A stretch of 64,000 bases of DNA, taken from NCBI RefSeq assembly GCF_014650915.1, contig NZ_BMVW01000004.1:186001-250000 (forward strand), read 5' to 3'. This stretch comes from Streptomyces poonensis (GTDB lineage: Bacteria > Actinomycetota > Actinomycetes > Streptomycetales > Streptomycetaceae). Below are positions 26,115-34,541 of the stretch, in pieces; the stretch's first letter is position 1; each line of letters starts with the position of its first letter. Position numbers and translations under genes: made by a program. Under the pieces are notes generated by a model, which did not search any database, was not told the DNA's origin, and worked only from the letters and a program-made list of their open reading frames with translations.

Positions 26115-26875
26115 CAGCCGTGCGGGCCGTCTCGCTGGTGCCGTCGCTGACGGAGGCCGTGGCGCTCTCGGTGCCCGGAGCGCTGGTCGCCGCCACCGAC
26201 TGGTGCGAGCGCCCCGCCGGTCTCGACGTGCCGCGGATCGGCGGCACCAAGAACCCGGACACCGGCCGGATCCTCACGCTGTCCCCGGATCTGGTGATCG
26301 CCAACGAGGAGGAGAACCGCGCCGCCGACCTGGCCGCCCTGCGGGAGGCGGGCGTCGAGGTCCTCGTCACCGAGGTGCGCTCCGTCCCGCAGGCGTTCGG
26401 CGAGCTGGAGCGGGTGCTGCGGGCGTGCGGAGCCAGGTCACGGCCGCGCTGGCTGGACGAGGCCGAGGAGACCTGGTCCCGGCTTTCCGCCCCCGAGCAC
26501 CGTACGACGGCCGTCGTGCCGGTCTGGCGCCGCCCCTGGATGGTGCTCGGCCGCGACACCTTCGCCGGGGACGTACTGGCGCGGCTGGGCGTGGACAACC
26601 TGTACGCCGCGCACGCGGAGCGCTATCCGCGCGTGCCCGTGGACGAACTGCGGGCCGCCGGCCCCGGGGTCGTGGTGCTGCCGGACGAGCCGTACCGCTT
26701 CACGGCGGACGACGGGCCCGAGGCGTTCCCCGGGCTGCGGTGCGCGCTGGTCGACGGCCGTCACCTCACCTGGTACGGGCCGTCGCTGGGCGAGGCACCC
26801 ATCGTGCTCGGCGCGGCCCTGCGGGCGGCCCGCCAGGGGATTCCACCGCACGGGATGCCACCGCACAGGGCATAA
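26102..26875 (+). CDS. BtuF/TroA-like substrate-binding-fold protein, no signal peptide
   Basis: The 257-residue protein has the helical-backbone metal receptor fold of periplasmic cobalamin or siderophore binding proteins: AVSLVPSLTEAVALS, IGGTKNPDTGRILTLSPDLVIANEEENRAADLAALREAGVEVLV, and VVLPDEPYRF. It has no signal peptide or lipobox, so it seems cytosolic. Such orphan proteins occur widely in actinobacteria and their ligand is unknown. The start is uncertain: GTG 26102 sits in the last repeat unit, and GTG 26120 is better spaced from GAGGGA at 26104. It directly follows the XRE/cupin regulator. Confidence 0.75.
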   Translation: MRDAAAVRAVSLVPSLTEAVALSVPGALVAATDWCERPAGLDVPRIGGTKNPDTGRILTLSPDLVIANEEENRAADLAALREAGVEVLVTEVRSVPQAFGELERVLRACGARSRPRWLDEAEETWSRLSAPEHRTTAVVPVWRRPWMVLGRDTFAGDVLARLGVDNLYAAHAERYPRVPVDELRAAGPGVVVLPDEPYRFTADDGPEAFPGLRCALVDGRHLTWYGPSLGEAPIVLGAALRAARQGIPPHGMPPHRA

Positions 26876-26884
26876 GCTGGCGTT

Positions 26885-27823
26885 ATGAGCAAGGCGGAGG
26901 AACGGACGGGAACGGACGCGACGGCGCCGCGGGGCGGACTCGCGCACCGGGTGCCCGATCTCGGGGCGCTGGAACTGCTGCTGGCCGTGGCCCGGCTGGG
27001 CTCCCTGGGACGGGCGGCCCAGGAGACGGGGATCAGCCAGCCGGCGGCGAGCAGCCGGATCCGGTCCATGGAACGGCAGCTGGGCGTGGCCCTCGTCGAC
27101 CGGTCACCGCGCGGCTCACGGCTCACGGACGCCGGCGCGCTGGTCACGGACTGGGCGCGGCGCGTGGTCGAGGCGGCCGAGGCGTTCGACGCGGGCGCGC
27201 AGGCCCTGCGGGACTGCCGGGACTCCCGGCTGCGCGTCGCGGCCAGCATGACCATCGCGGAGTACCTGCTGCCGGGCTGGCTCGTCGCGCTGCGCGCGCA
27301 GCGCCCCGACACGGCGGTCTCGCTGCACGCGGGCAACTCGGCGGTGGTCGCGGAACGGCTGCTCGCGGACGAGGCGGACCTCGGGTTCGTGGAGGGGCTG
27401 AGCGTGCCGTCGGGCCTGGACTCGGCGGTCATCGCCCACGACCGCCTGATCGTGGTGGCGGCACCCGGGCATCCGTGGGCGCGGCGCCGCAGACCGGTGG
27501 AGGCGGCGGAACTGGCGGCGACCCCGCTGGTCCTGCGCGAGGAGGGGTCGGGCACCCGGCAGGTCCTCGACGCGGCGCTGGGCGGCCTCGCGCGCCCGCT
27601 GATCGAGCTGTCCTCCACCACGGCGGTGAAGGCCGCGGCGGTCAGCGGCGCGGGCCCCGCCGTACTGAGCGAACTGGCCCTCGGCGAGGAGCTCTCGTCC
27701 CGCCGCCTGGTGAACGTGCCCGTGGAGGGCGTACGGCTGCGCAGGGCGCTGCGCGCGGTCTGGCCGACGGGCCACCGGCCGACGGGACCGGCGCGGGACC
27801 TGCTGTCGCTGACGCGCGGGTAG
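26885..27823 (+). CDS. LysR-family transcriptional regulator
   Basis: This 312-residue protein has an N-terminal winged helix (about residues 26-85: LGALELLLAVARLGSLGRAAQETGISQPAASSRIRSMERQLGVALVDRS) and a C-terminal effector-binding domain (about 110-300) with two Rossmann-like lobes. ATG 26885 lies 9 nt after the BtuF-like gene, so they are probably co-transcribed. LysR proteins often control a divergent gene, but none is divergent here. The inducer is unknown. Confidence 0.9.
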   Translation: MSKAEERTGTDATAPRGGLAHRVPDLGALELLLAVARLGSLGRAAQETGISQPAASSRIRSMERQLGVALVDRSPRGSRLTDAGALVTDWARRVVEAAEAFDAGAQALRDCRDSRLRVAASMTIAEYLLPGWLVALRAQRPDTAVSLHAGNSAVVAERLLADEADLGFVEGLSVPSGLDSAVIAHDRLIVVAAPGHPWARRRRPVEAAELAATPLVLREEGSGTRQVLDAALGGLARPLIELSSTTAVKAAAVSGAGPAVLSELALGEELSSRRLVNVPVEGVRLRRALRAVWPTGHRPTGPARDLLSLTRG

Positions 27824-27859
27824 CGGCGCTCCACGGGTGGCGGGGCCCGCCCCGACCGC

Positions 27860-28540
27860 TCAGGAGGCGGCCCGCACCAGCGCCCGCATCACCCGCGTGT
27901 CCTCACCCATCTCCGGATGCCACTGGACGCCCAGCACCCAGCCGGGCCCCGGCAGCTCGACCGCCTCCACGGTGCCGTCCGCCGCGTACGCCGACGGCCG
28001 CAGCCCTTCGCCGAGCCGGTCCACCGCCTGGTGGTGGTACGTCGGCACCGACGCCTCCTCGGCCACGATGTCCGCGTACCGGGAACCCGGCACGGGCTTC
28101 ACCGTGTGCCGGCCGAAGACGCCCACCTCGGTGACGTGGCCGTCGAGGTGCTGGACCAGCGTCCCGCCGAGGGCGACGTTGAGGAGCTGCATCCCGCGGC
28201 AGATGCCCAGGAGCGGGGTGCCCACGGCCAGCGCGGCGCCGATCAGCGCCAGCTCCCACGCGTCGCGCTCGGGCGCGGGCGGTCCGGTGCGCGGGGAGCG
28301 TTCGGCGCCGTACCGGGGCGGGTCCACGTCCGGGCCGCCCGCGATGACCAGGCCGTCGAGGCGGGCGACGGCCTCGGCCGCGTACGCGGGGTCGTCCGGC
28401 GGCAGCAGCGCGGCGAGTCCGCCCGCCGCCCGGACGAGCCGCGGATACCCGGCCGGCAGCAGGGCCGCCTCCAGCTCCCACACCCCCCAGCGCGCGGCGG
28501 GCTCCAGATACGTGCTCACACCGATCAGCGGCCTGGCCAC
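27860..28540 (-). CDS. class I glutamine amidotransferase-like gamma-glutamyl hydrolase (PuuD type)
   Basis: The 226-residue protein belongs to the gamma-glutamyl-GABA hydrolase branch of class I amidotransferases. The nucleophile is Cys114 in LGICRGMQLLN, and the His/Glu pair is H208/E210 in QWHPE. DGLVIAGGPDVDPPRYG is the oxyanion region. It lies 36 nt downstream of the permease on the same strand. In the proposed ethanolamine route it would cleave gamma-glutamylglycine (or a related gamma-glutamyl product) to glutamate and glycine. That role comes from context and the published S. coelicolor model, not from residues seen here. Confidence 0.88.
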   Translation of the reverse strand: MARPLIGVSTYLEPAARWGVWELEAALLPAGYPRLVRAAGGLAALLPPDDPAYAAEAVARLDGLVIAGGPDVDPPRYGAERSPRTGPPAPERDAWELALIGAALAVGTPLLGICRGMQLLNVALGGTLVQHLDGHVTEVGVFGRHTVKPVPGSRYADIVAEEASVPTYHHQAVDRLGEGLRPSAYAADGTVEAVELPGPGWVLGVQWHPEMGEDTRVMRALVRAAS

Positions 28541-28576
28541 CTGCTGCTCCTCGTGTCGCCCAGGGTCCTGAGGGTT

Positions 28577-30007
28577 TCAGTCCCGTGCCAACTCTGCCTC
28601 GGCGGCCGCCAGCGCCGCGAACTCCTCCTCCGGCGCCTTCGCCACCAAGCGCCTGCGGCTGTAGAGCCCGAAGTACGCCACCGCCACCGCGTACACCGCG
28701 AGCGCGATGAACGCCGCGGTCACGTCCACCAGGAAGGTCGCCACCAGCGCCGCGCAGGCCAGGACCAGGGCCACGGAGGAGGTCAGCGCCCCGCCCGGCG
28801 TACGGTACGGACGCTCCAGGTCCGGTTCGCGGCGCCGCAGCACGATGTGGGACAGGGACATCAGCGCGTAGCTGATCGTGGCCCCGAAGACGGCGATGTT
28901 CAGCATGCGCGCACCGTCGCCCGTGCCCGCCGCCAGCGCGAAGCCGATCGTGCCGGGTACCAGCAGCCCCAGGTAGGGGGCCTTGCGGCGGCTGGTGAGC
29001 GACAGGAAACGGGGGAGGTACCCGGCCCGGGAGAGGGCGAACAGCTGGCGCGAGCCCGCGTAGATGAGGGAGAAGAAGGACGCCACCAGACCGGCGAGGC
29101 CCGCATAGTTGACGACCCGGCTGAGCGCCGTGGCCTCACCGTCCGGCTGAAGGGCTTCCACCAGCGGGTTCCCGGCCTCCTGGACGGCGGCCGAGCCGCG
29201 CGCACCGGCAGCGGCGAAGAAGGTCACCACGGCCAGCACTACAAGGATGCCCATCGACCAGCGGATCGCCCTCGGCAGCGTACGGGCCGGCTCCCGCGTC
29301 TCCTCGGCGGCGAGCGGCACGCCCTCGACGCCCAGGAAGAACCACATGCCGAACGGGAACGCGGCCCAGATCCCGAGCAGCCCCATGGGCAGCCAGGAGT
29401 TCGCGCCGAAGGCGTCCGGGTCGACCGGGATGTCGTCCAGGGACGAGGCGTCGAAGTCCGCCAGCGCGCCCACGGCGAAGACGACCAGGGCGGCGACCGC
29501 GATCCCGGTGACGACGAAGCTGAAGCGCAGCGCCTCGCCGACGCCCCAGAGGTGGATGCCGAGGAAGACGACGAAGCAGACGAGGTACACCGGCCAGCCG
29601 GACTCCAGGCCGAACAGGCCCAGCGACTCGACGTAGTCGCCGATGAAGATGACGATGGCGGCGGGCGCGAGGACGTACTCGATGAGGATCGCCGTACCGG
29701 TCAGGAACCCGCCCCAGGGGCCGAGCGCCCGGCGCGCGAAGCCGTAGCCGCCGCCCGCCGTGGGCAGGATCGCGGACAGCTCGGCGAGGGCGAACACCAT
29801 GCAGGCGTACATGGTGCCCATGAGGACCAGGGCGATGCCGAGGCCGCCGAAGCCGCCCTCGGCCAGGCCGAAGTTCCAGCCCGAGTAGTCGCCGGACACG
29901 ACGTAGGCGACGCCGAGCCCGGTCAGCAGCACCCAGCCGGCGCTGCCCCGGCGGAGTGTCCTGCGCTGCAGATAGGGGTCCGAGGGCTCGGAGCTTTCCG
30001 AAGGCAT
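28577..30007 (-). CDS. APC-family amino acid/amine permease, probable ethanolamine permease
   Basis: The 476-residue protein has about 12 membrane segments and the consensus start of APC permeases (GWVLLTGLGVAYVVSGDYSGWNFGLAEGGFGG). The SGDYSGWNFGL segment and the GGGYGFARRALGPWGGFLTG region resemble ethanolamine permeases. It sits between the amidotransferase gene and the FadR-type repressor beside glnA4. I recall that S. coelicolor was reported to grow poorly on ethanolamine because it lacks a dedicated permease, while other Streptomyces carry one. The substrate call is inferred from family resemblance plus context. ATG 30007 is preceded (on its strand) by GGGGGAG. Confidence 0.83.
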   Translation of the reverse strand: MPSESSEPSDPYLQRRTLRRGSAGWVLLTGLGVAYVVSGDYSGWNFGLAEGGFGGLGIALVLMGTMYACMVFALAELSAILPTAGGGYGFARRALGPWGGFLTGTAILIEYVLAPAAIVIFIGDYVESLGLFGLESGWPVYLVCFVVFLGIHLWGVGEALRFSFVVTGIAVAALVVFAVGALADFDASSLDDIPVDPDAFGANSWLPMGLLGIWAAFPFGMWFFLGVEGVPLAAEETREPARTLPRAIRWSMGILVVLAVVTFFAAAGARGSAAVQEAGNPLVEALQPDGEATALSRVVNYAGLAGLVASFFSLIYAGSRQLFALSRAGYLPRFLSLTSRRKAPYLGLLVPGTIGFALAAGTGDGARMLNIAVFGATISYALMSLSHIVLRRREPDLERPYRTPGGALTSSVALVLACAALVATFLVDVTAAFIALAVYAVAVAYFGLYSRRRLVAKAPEEEFAALAAAEAELARD

Positions 30008-30028
30008 GGCGCGGCTCCCCCACTCAAT

Positions 30029-30104
30029 GGAATGGATGCATACCTTTGCGCTGCCGGTCAGGGGAAGGCAATACCCGTGCGTTAAGCATGCGTAAATCCA
30101 TTCC
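30029..30104. promoter_or_regulatory. candidate operator region upstream of the permease
   Basis: The gap holds a widely spaced inverted repeat, GGAATGGAT (30029-30037) and ATCCATTCC (30096-30104), and the 9-mer GGCAATACC at 30067-30075. The same 9-mer occurs in the epeR-glnA4 gap at 30894-30902. The stretch is AT-richer than its neighbours and should hold the permease promoter. Confidence 0.5.
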
Positions 30105-30125
30105 CCTACGGAACCTGCCCGCCGC

Positions 30126-30860
30126 TCACCCCAGGAACCCCCGCAGCAGCGCCGCCGTCCCCCCGCAGTGCTCCCGCATCATCTCCCGGGCCCCGTCCGC
30201 GTCCCCGTCCAGCACCGCCCCGACGATCGCGGCGTGCTGCCGCTGCGAGTGCTCCAGGTTGCGCACCAGGAGGGGTATGCAGTCGAGCAGGTCGTTCACC
30301 TGTGCGCGGACGGCCGCGTACTGGGCGGTGAGCGTCGGCGATCCCGAGAGTTCGGCGAGCGTGAGGTGCAGCAGCGTGTCCGCGCGCCGGTACTCCGCCA
30401 GGGGCGCGTCGTGCGTGCTCCGCAGCGCGTCCCGCAGCCGGGCGGCGCGCTCGTCGTCCAGCCCGTGCGCCGCGCACAGCCCGGCCGCGCCCACCTCCAG
30501 CACCTCCCGGAACCGCAGGACGTCCTCCAGGTCCACCCCCTCCACCCGGCGGCGCAGTTCGTCCTCGCCGGGAGCCTGGGAGCGGGGCAGCACGAAAGTG
30601 CCCCCGTACCGCCCGCGCCGCGCCTCCAGCAGACCCTGGTCCTGCAGCACCTTGAGCACCTCGCGCAGCGTCACCCGGCTGATGCCGAGACGGTTCGCCA
30701 GGTCCCGCTCGGCGGGCAGCCGCTCGCCTCCGGGGACCAGGCCGAGCCGTACGACCTGGAGGATCTGCTCCAGCGCCTCCTCGAAGCCGTTGCCGGCCCG
30801 TACCGGCCGCAGCACCGGCGTCAGCCGGTCGTCCGTCTCCCGTGTGCCCGGCTGCGGCAT
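30126..30860 (-). CDS. epeR: FadR-subfamily GntR regulator, EpeR-like
   Basis: The 244-residue protein has a GntR winged helix (about residues 20-85: LVPGGERLPAERDLANRLGISRVTLREVLKVLQDQGLLEARRGRYGGTFV) and an all-helical FCD ligand domain (about 95-235). ATG 30860 (MPQPGTRETDD) was chosen; a TTG at 30881 would add seven residues. It is divergent from glnA4 with an 84-nt gap. In S. coelicolor the gene in this position (SCO1614, EpeR) is reported as repressor of glnA4, released on ethanolamine. The same role is likely here. Confidence 0.85.
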   Translation of the reverse strand: MPQPGTRETDDRLTPVLRPVRAGNGFEEALEQILQVVRLGLVPGGERLPAERDLANRLGISRVTLREVLKVLQDQGLLEARRGRYGGTFVLPRSQAPGEDELRRRVEGVDLEDVLRFREVLEVGAAGLCAAHGLDDERAARLRDALRSTHDAPLAEYRRADTLLHLTLAELSGSPTLTAQYAAVRAQVNDLLDCIPLLVRNLEHSQRQHAAIVGAVLDGDADGAREMMREHCGGTAALLRGFLG

Positions 30861-30893
30861 CCCGCCGTGCCCCCTTCCCAAGCAATGGTTCCC

Positions 30894-30902
30894 GGCAATA
30901 CC
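30894..30902. promoter_or_regulatory. shared 9-mer in the epeR-glnA4 divergent promoter
   Basis: GGCAATACC occurs here and at 30067-30075 upstream of the permease. Both gaps would need to be controlled by the same repressor, so the motif is a candidate half-site for the FadR-type protein. An AATGGTT lies 9 nt further left. Confidence 0.4.
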
Positions 30903-30944
30903 TTATGGCCCCTGGTCCTCGGCCGGCCGAAGGAGGCTCTCCCC

Positions 30945-32330
30945 GTGGCAGACCGCACACCCCCGCTCGGCGTCGAGGAACTGCACGCCCTCGTCGCGGG
31001 CGGTGAGATCGACACCGTCGTGCTGGCCTTCCCCGACATGCAGGGCCGCCTCCAGGGCAAGCGGTTCGCCGCCCGGTTCTTCCTCGACGAGGTGCTGGAG
31101 CACGGCACGGAGGGCTGCAACTACCTCCTCGCCGTCGACACCGAGATGAACACCGTCGACGGGTACGCGATGTCCTCCTGGGAGCGCGGTTACGGCGACT
31201 TCGCCATGCGCCCCGACCTCGGCACCCTGCGCCGCGTCCCCTGGAACGAGGGCACGGCCCTGGTCATCGCCGACCTCGCCTGGAACGACGGCTCCCCGGT
31301 CGTGGCCGCGCCCCGGCAGATACTGCGCCGCCAGCTCGACCGGCTCGCCGGGCACGGCTACACCGCCCGGGTCGGCACGGAGCTGGAGTTCATCGTCTTC
31401 AAGGACACCTACGAGCAGGCCTGGGACGCGGACTACCGCGGCCTGACCCCGGCCAACCAGTACAACATCGACTACTCGGTGCTGGGCACCGGCCGCATCG
31501 AGCCCCTGCTGCGCCGCATCCGCAACGAGATGGCGGGCGCCGGGCTGACGGTCGAGTCGGCGAAGGGCGAGTGCAACCCCGGACAGCACGAGATCGCGTT
31601 CAAGTACGACGAGGCCCTGGTCACCTGCGACCAGCACGCCGTCTACAAGACCGGCGCCAAGGAGATCGCCGCCCAGGAGGGCGTCTCGATCACCTTCATG
31701 GCCAAGTACAACGAGCGCGAGGGCAACTCCTGCCACATCCACCTCTCGCTGGCGGACACGGACGGGAACAGCGTCATGGCCGACGAGGGTTCCGGTCCCG
31801 GTCCCGGTCACGGCCACGCCATGTCCCCGGTCATGCGCCACTTCCTCGCCGGGCAGCTCGCCGCGCTCCGCGACTTCTCGCTCCTCTACGCGCCGGGCAT
31901 CAACTCGTACAAGCGCTTCCAGCCGGGCTCCTTCGCGCCGACCGCCGTCGCCTGGGGGCACGACAACCGCACCTGCGCCCTGAGAGTGGTCGGCCACGGC
32001 CGCTCCCTGCGCTTCGAGAACCGGCTCCCCGGCGGCGACGTCAACCCGCACCTCGCCGTCGCCGGGCTGGTCGCGGCCGGGCTGTACGGCATCGAGCACG
32101 AGCTGGAACTGCCGGACCCCTGCCCCGGCAACGCGTACACGGGGGAGTACGAGCACGTGCCCACCACCCTGCGCGAGGCCGCCGGGCTGTGGGAGCACAG
32201 CCCCATCGCCCGCGCCGCCTTCGGGGACGAGGTGGTCGCGCACTACCGCAACATGGCGCGCGTCGAGCTGGAGGCCTTCGACGCCGCGGTGACCGACTGG
32301 GAGCTGCGCCGCTCCTTCGAACGCATGTGA
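30945..32330 (+). CDS. glnA4: gamma-glutamylethanolamide synthetase, glutamine-synthetase-like (GlnA4)
   Basis: The 461-residue protein has the glutamine synthetase catalytic core: GTELEFIVF (first metal Glu), AKGECNPGQHEIAFKYDE (metal and glutamate-binding residues), EGNSCHIHLSL, NSYKRFQPGSFAP and LRFENRLPGGDVNPHLAVA. It is GlnA4-like; in S. coelicolor that enzyme joins glutamate to ethanolamine with ATP rather than to ammonia, giving gamma-glutamylethanolamide. GTG 30945 follows a perfect AGGAGG (30931-30936). The aldehyde dehydrogenase gene begins 11 nt downstream. A Gly/Pro/His-rich insert (GPGPGHGHA) lies near residue 286. Confidence 0.9.
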   Translation: MADRTPPLGVEELHALVAGGEIDTVVLAFPDMQGRLQGKRFAARFFLDEVLEHGTEGCNYLLAVDTEMNTVDGYAMSSWERGYGDFAMRPDLGTLRRVPWNEGTALVIADLAWNDGSPVVAAPRQILRRQLDRLAGHGYTARVGTELEFIVFKDTYEQAWDADYRGLTPANQYNIDYSVLGTGRIEPLLRRIRNEMAGAGLTVESAKGECNPGQHEIAFKYDEALVTCDQHAVYKTGAKEIAAQEGVSITFMAKYNEREGNSCHIHLSLADTDGNSVMADEGSGPGPGHGHAMSPVMRHFLAGQLAALRDFSLLYAPGINSYKRFQPGSFAPTAVAWGHDNRTCALRVVGHGRSLRFENRLPGGDVNPHLAVAGLVAAGLYGIEHELELPDPCPGNAYTGEYEHVPTTLREAAGLWEHSPIARAAFGDEVVAHYRNMARVELEAFDAAVTDWELRRSFERM

Positions 32331-32340
32331 GGTTCTGTAC

Positions 32341-33720
32341 GTGTCGTACGAGCACGAGCTCCAGGTACTCAACCCCGCCACCGAGGAGGTCGTCGCCACC
32401 GTCGCGGCCGCGGGCCCCGAGGACGTCGGCGCGGCGGTCACGCGGGCCGCGCGGGCGCAGGCCCAGTGGGCCGCACTCGCGCCCGGCGACCGCGCCCGGC
32501 TGCTGCGCCGCTTCGCCGCAGCCGTGGACGACCACGTCGAGGAACTGGCCCGGCTGGAGGTCCGCGAGGCCGGCCACACCCTCGGCAACGCCCGCTGGGA
32601 GGCGGGCAACGTCCGCGATCTGCTCGATTACGCGGCCGGGGGAGTGGAGCGCCTGACCGGCCGCCAGATCCCGGTGCCGGGCGGCATCGACGTCACCTTC
32701 CTCGAACCCCTCGGGGTGGTCGGAGTCATCGCGCCCTGGAACTTCCCCATGCCCATCGCGGCCTGGGGCACCGCCCCCGCGCTCGCGGCTGGCAACGCGG
32801 TCCTCCTGAAGCCCGCCGAGACGACCCCGCTCACCGCCCTGCGCCTCGCCGAACTCGCCCTGGAGGCGGGCCTGCCCGAGCACCTCTTCCAGGTGCTGCC
32901 GGGGGAGGGGCCGGTGGCGGGGAACGCGCTCGTCGAGCACCCCGGCGTCGCGAAGATCGCCTTCACGGGGTCAACGGCTGTGGGCCAACAGGTGTGGGCG
33001 AGAAGCGGGGCCCACCTCAAGCGCGTCACCCTCGAACTCGGCGGCAAGAGCCCCAACATCGTCTTCGCCGACGCCGACCTCGAGGCCGCCGCCACCAGCG
33101 CCCCCCTGTCCTTCCTCGACAACGCCGGCCAGGACTGCTGCGCCCGCACCCGCATCCTCGTCCAGCGCACCGTGTACGACCGCTTCCTCACCCTCCTCGC
33201 ACCCGCGATCGAGTCCGTCGTCGTCGGTGACCCGGCGGACGAGAGCACCCAGATGGGCCCGCTGATCTCCGCGGCCCAACGGGAGCGCGTACGGTCGTAC
33301 GTCCCGCCGGACGCCGAGGGCATCCGCGGCAAGGCCCCCGAGGGCCCCGGCTTCTGGTTCCCGCCCACCGTCCTCACCGGAATCGAACCTCACGCGCGCG
33401 TGGCCGTCGAGGAGGTCTTCGGGCCGGTCGCCGTCGTGCTGCCGTTCGAGGACGAGGCCGAGGCGGTACGGCTCGCCGACGGCACCCCGTACGGCCTCTC
33501 CGGCTCGATCTGGACCCGGGACGTCGGCCGCGCGCTGCGCGTCTCCCGGGCCGTCCGCGCGGGCAACCTGTCCGTCAACTCCCACGCGAGCGTCCGCTAC
33601 TGGACCCCCTTCGGCGGCTTCAAGCAGTCGGGCATCGGCCGCGAACTCGGCCCGGACGCGCTCACCGCCTTCACCGAGACCAAGAACGTCTTCATCAGCA
33701 CGGAGGGCTCCGCACAGTGA
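32341..33720 (+). CDS. aldehyde dehydrogenase of the glnA4 operon
   Basis: The 459-residue NAD(P)-dependent aldehyde dehydrogenase shows the cofactor motif VIAPWNFPMPIA, FTGSTAVGQQV, the general-base Glu232 in LELGGKSPNIV, and the catalytic Cys266 in NAGQDCCART. The C-terminal oligomerisation segment YWTPFGGFKQSGIGRELG is complete. In the proposed pathway it would oxidise gamma-glutamylacetaldehyde to gamma-glutamylglycine. Start GTG 32341 has GAGG overlapping the glnA4 stop. Its stop overlaps the next gene by 4 nt. Confidence 0.9.
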   Translation: MSYEHELQVLNPATEEVVATVAAAGPEDVGAAVTRAARAQAQWAALAPGDRARLLRRFAAAVDDHVEELARLEVREAGHTLGNARWEAGNVRDLLDYAAGGVERLTGRQIPVPGGIDVTFLEPLGVVGVIAPWNFPMPIAAWGTAPALAAGNAVLLKPAETTPLTALRLAELALEAGLPEHLFQVLPGEGPVAGNALVEHPGVAKIAFTGSTAVGQQVWARSGAHLKRVTLELGGKSPNIVFADADLEAAATSAPLSFLDNAGQDCCARTRILVQRTVYDRFLTLLAPAIESVVVGDPADESTQMGPLISAAQRERVRSYVPPDAEGIRGKAPEGPGFWFPPTVLTGIEPHARVAVEEVFGPVAVVLPFEDEAEAVRLADGTPYGLSGSIWTRDVGRALRVSRAVRAGNLSVNSHASVRYWTPFGGFKQSGIGRELGPDALTAFTETKNVFISTEGSAQ

Positions 33721-34514
33721 CCGAAGGCAAAGTGACCGGAGAGAACATCTGCCGCCGGCTCGTCGGCCGCACCGCCGTCGTCACCGGCGCCGGCAGCGGC
33801 ATCGGCCTCGCCACCGTCCGCCGGCTCGCCTCCGAGGGCGCGCACGTGGTCTGCGGCGACGTGGACGAGGAGCGGGGCAAGGCGGCCGCGGAGGAGGTGG
33901 GCGGCCTGTTCGTGAAGGTGGACGTCACCGACCCCGACCAGGTCGAGGCGCTGTTCGAGGCGGCGTACGACACGTACGGCAGCGTCGACGTCGCCTTCAA
34001 CAACGCGGGCATCTCACCGCCCGACGACGACTCCATCCTGACCACCGGCCTGGAGGCCTGGAAGCGGGTCCAGGAGGTCAACCTCACCTCCGTGTACCTG
34101 TGCTGCAAGGCCGCCCTGCCCTACATGCGGCGCCAGGGCAAGGGCTCGATCATCAACACGGCCTCCTTCGTGGCCCGCATGGGCGCGGCGACCTCGCAGA
34201 TCTCGTACACGGCCTCCAAGGGCGGCGTCCTCGCCATGTCCCGAGAACTGGGTGTGCAGTTCGCCCGCGAGGGCATCCGCGTCAACGCGCTCTGCCCCGG
34301 GCCGGTGAACACCCCCCTCCTCCGGGAGCTCTTCGCCAAGGACCCCGAACGGGCCGCGCGCAGGCTGGTGCACATCCCGCTCGGCCGGTTCGCGGAGGCG
34401 GAGGAGATCGCCGCGGCGGTCGCGTTCCTCGCCAGCGACGACTCCTCCTTCGTGAACGCGACCGACTTCCTGGTGGACGGCGGGATCTCGGGCGCGTACG
34501 TCACGCCCCTGTAG
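33717..34514 (+). CDS. short-chain dehydrogenase of the glnA4 operon
   Basis: This 265-residue SDR has the cofactor motif TGAGSGIG (about residues 24-31), NNAG, the catalytic Ser and YTASK pair, and the PGPVNTPL loop. An acidic residue after the second strand (DVDEERG) suggests NAD preference. It begins with a GTGA overlap with the aldehyde dehydrogenase. In the ethanolamine model this enzyme would oxidise the alcohol of gamma-glutamylethanolamide to the aldehyde, the step before the aldehyde dehydrogenase. The reaction is inferred from operon context. Confidence 0.88.
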   Translation: MTEGKVTGENICRRLVGRTAVVTGAGSGIGLATVRRLASEGAHVVCGDVDEERGKAAAEEVGGLFVKVDVTDPDQVEALFEAAYDTYGSVDVAFNNAGISPPDDDSILTTGLEAWKRVQEVNLTSVYLCCKAALPYMRRQGKGSIINTASFVARMGAATSQISYTASKGGVLAMSRELGVQFAREGIRVNALCPGPVNTPLLRELFAKDPERAARRLVHIPLGRFAEAEEIAAAVAFLASDDSSFVNATDFLVDGGISGAYVTPL

Positions 34515-34541
34515 AGCCGCCTGTGGACCTGTGGAAATGCC

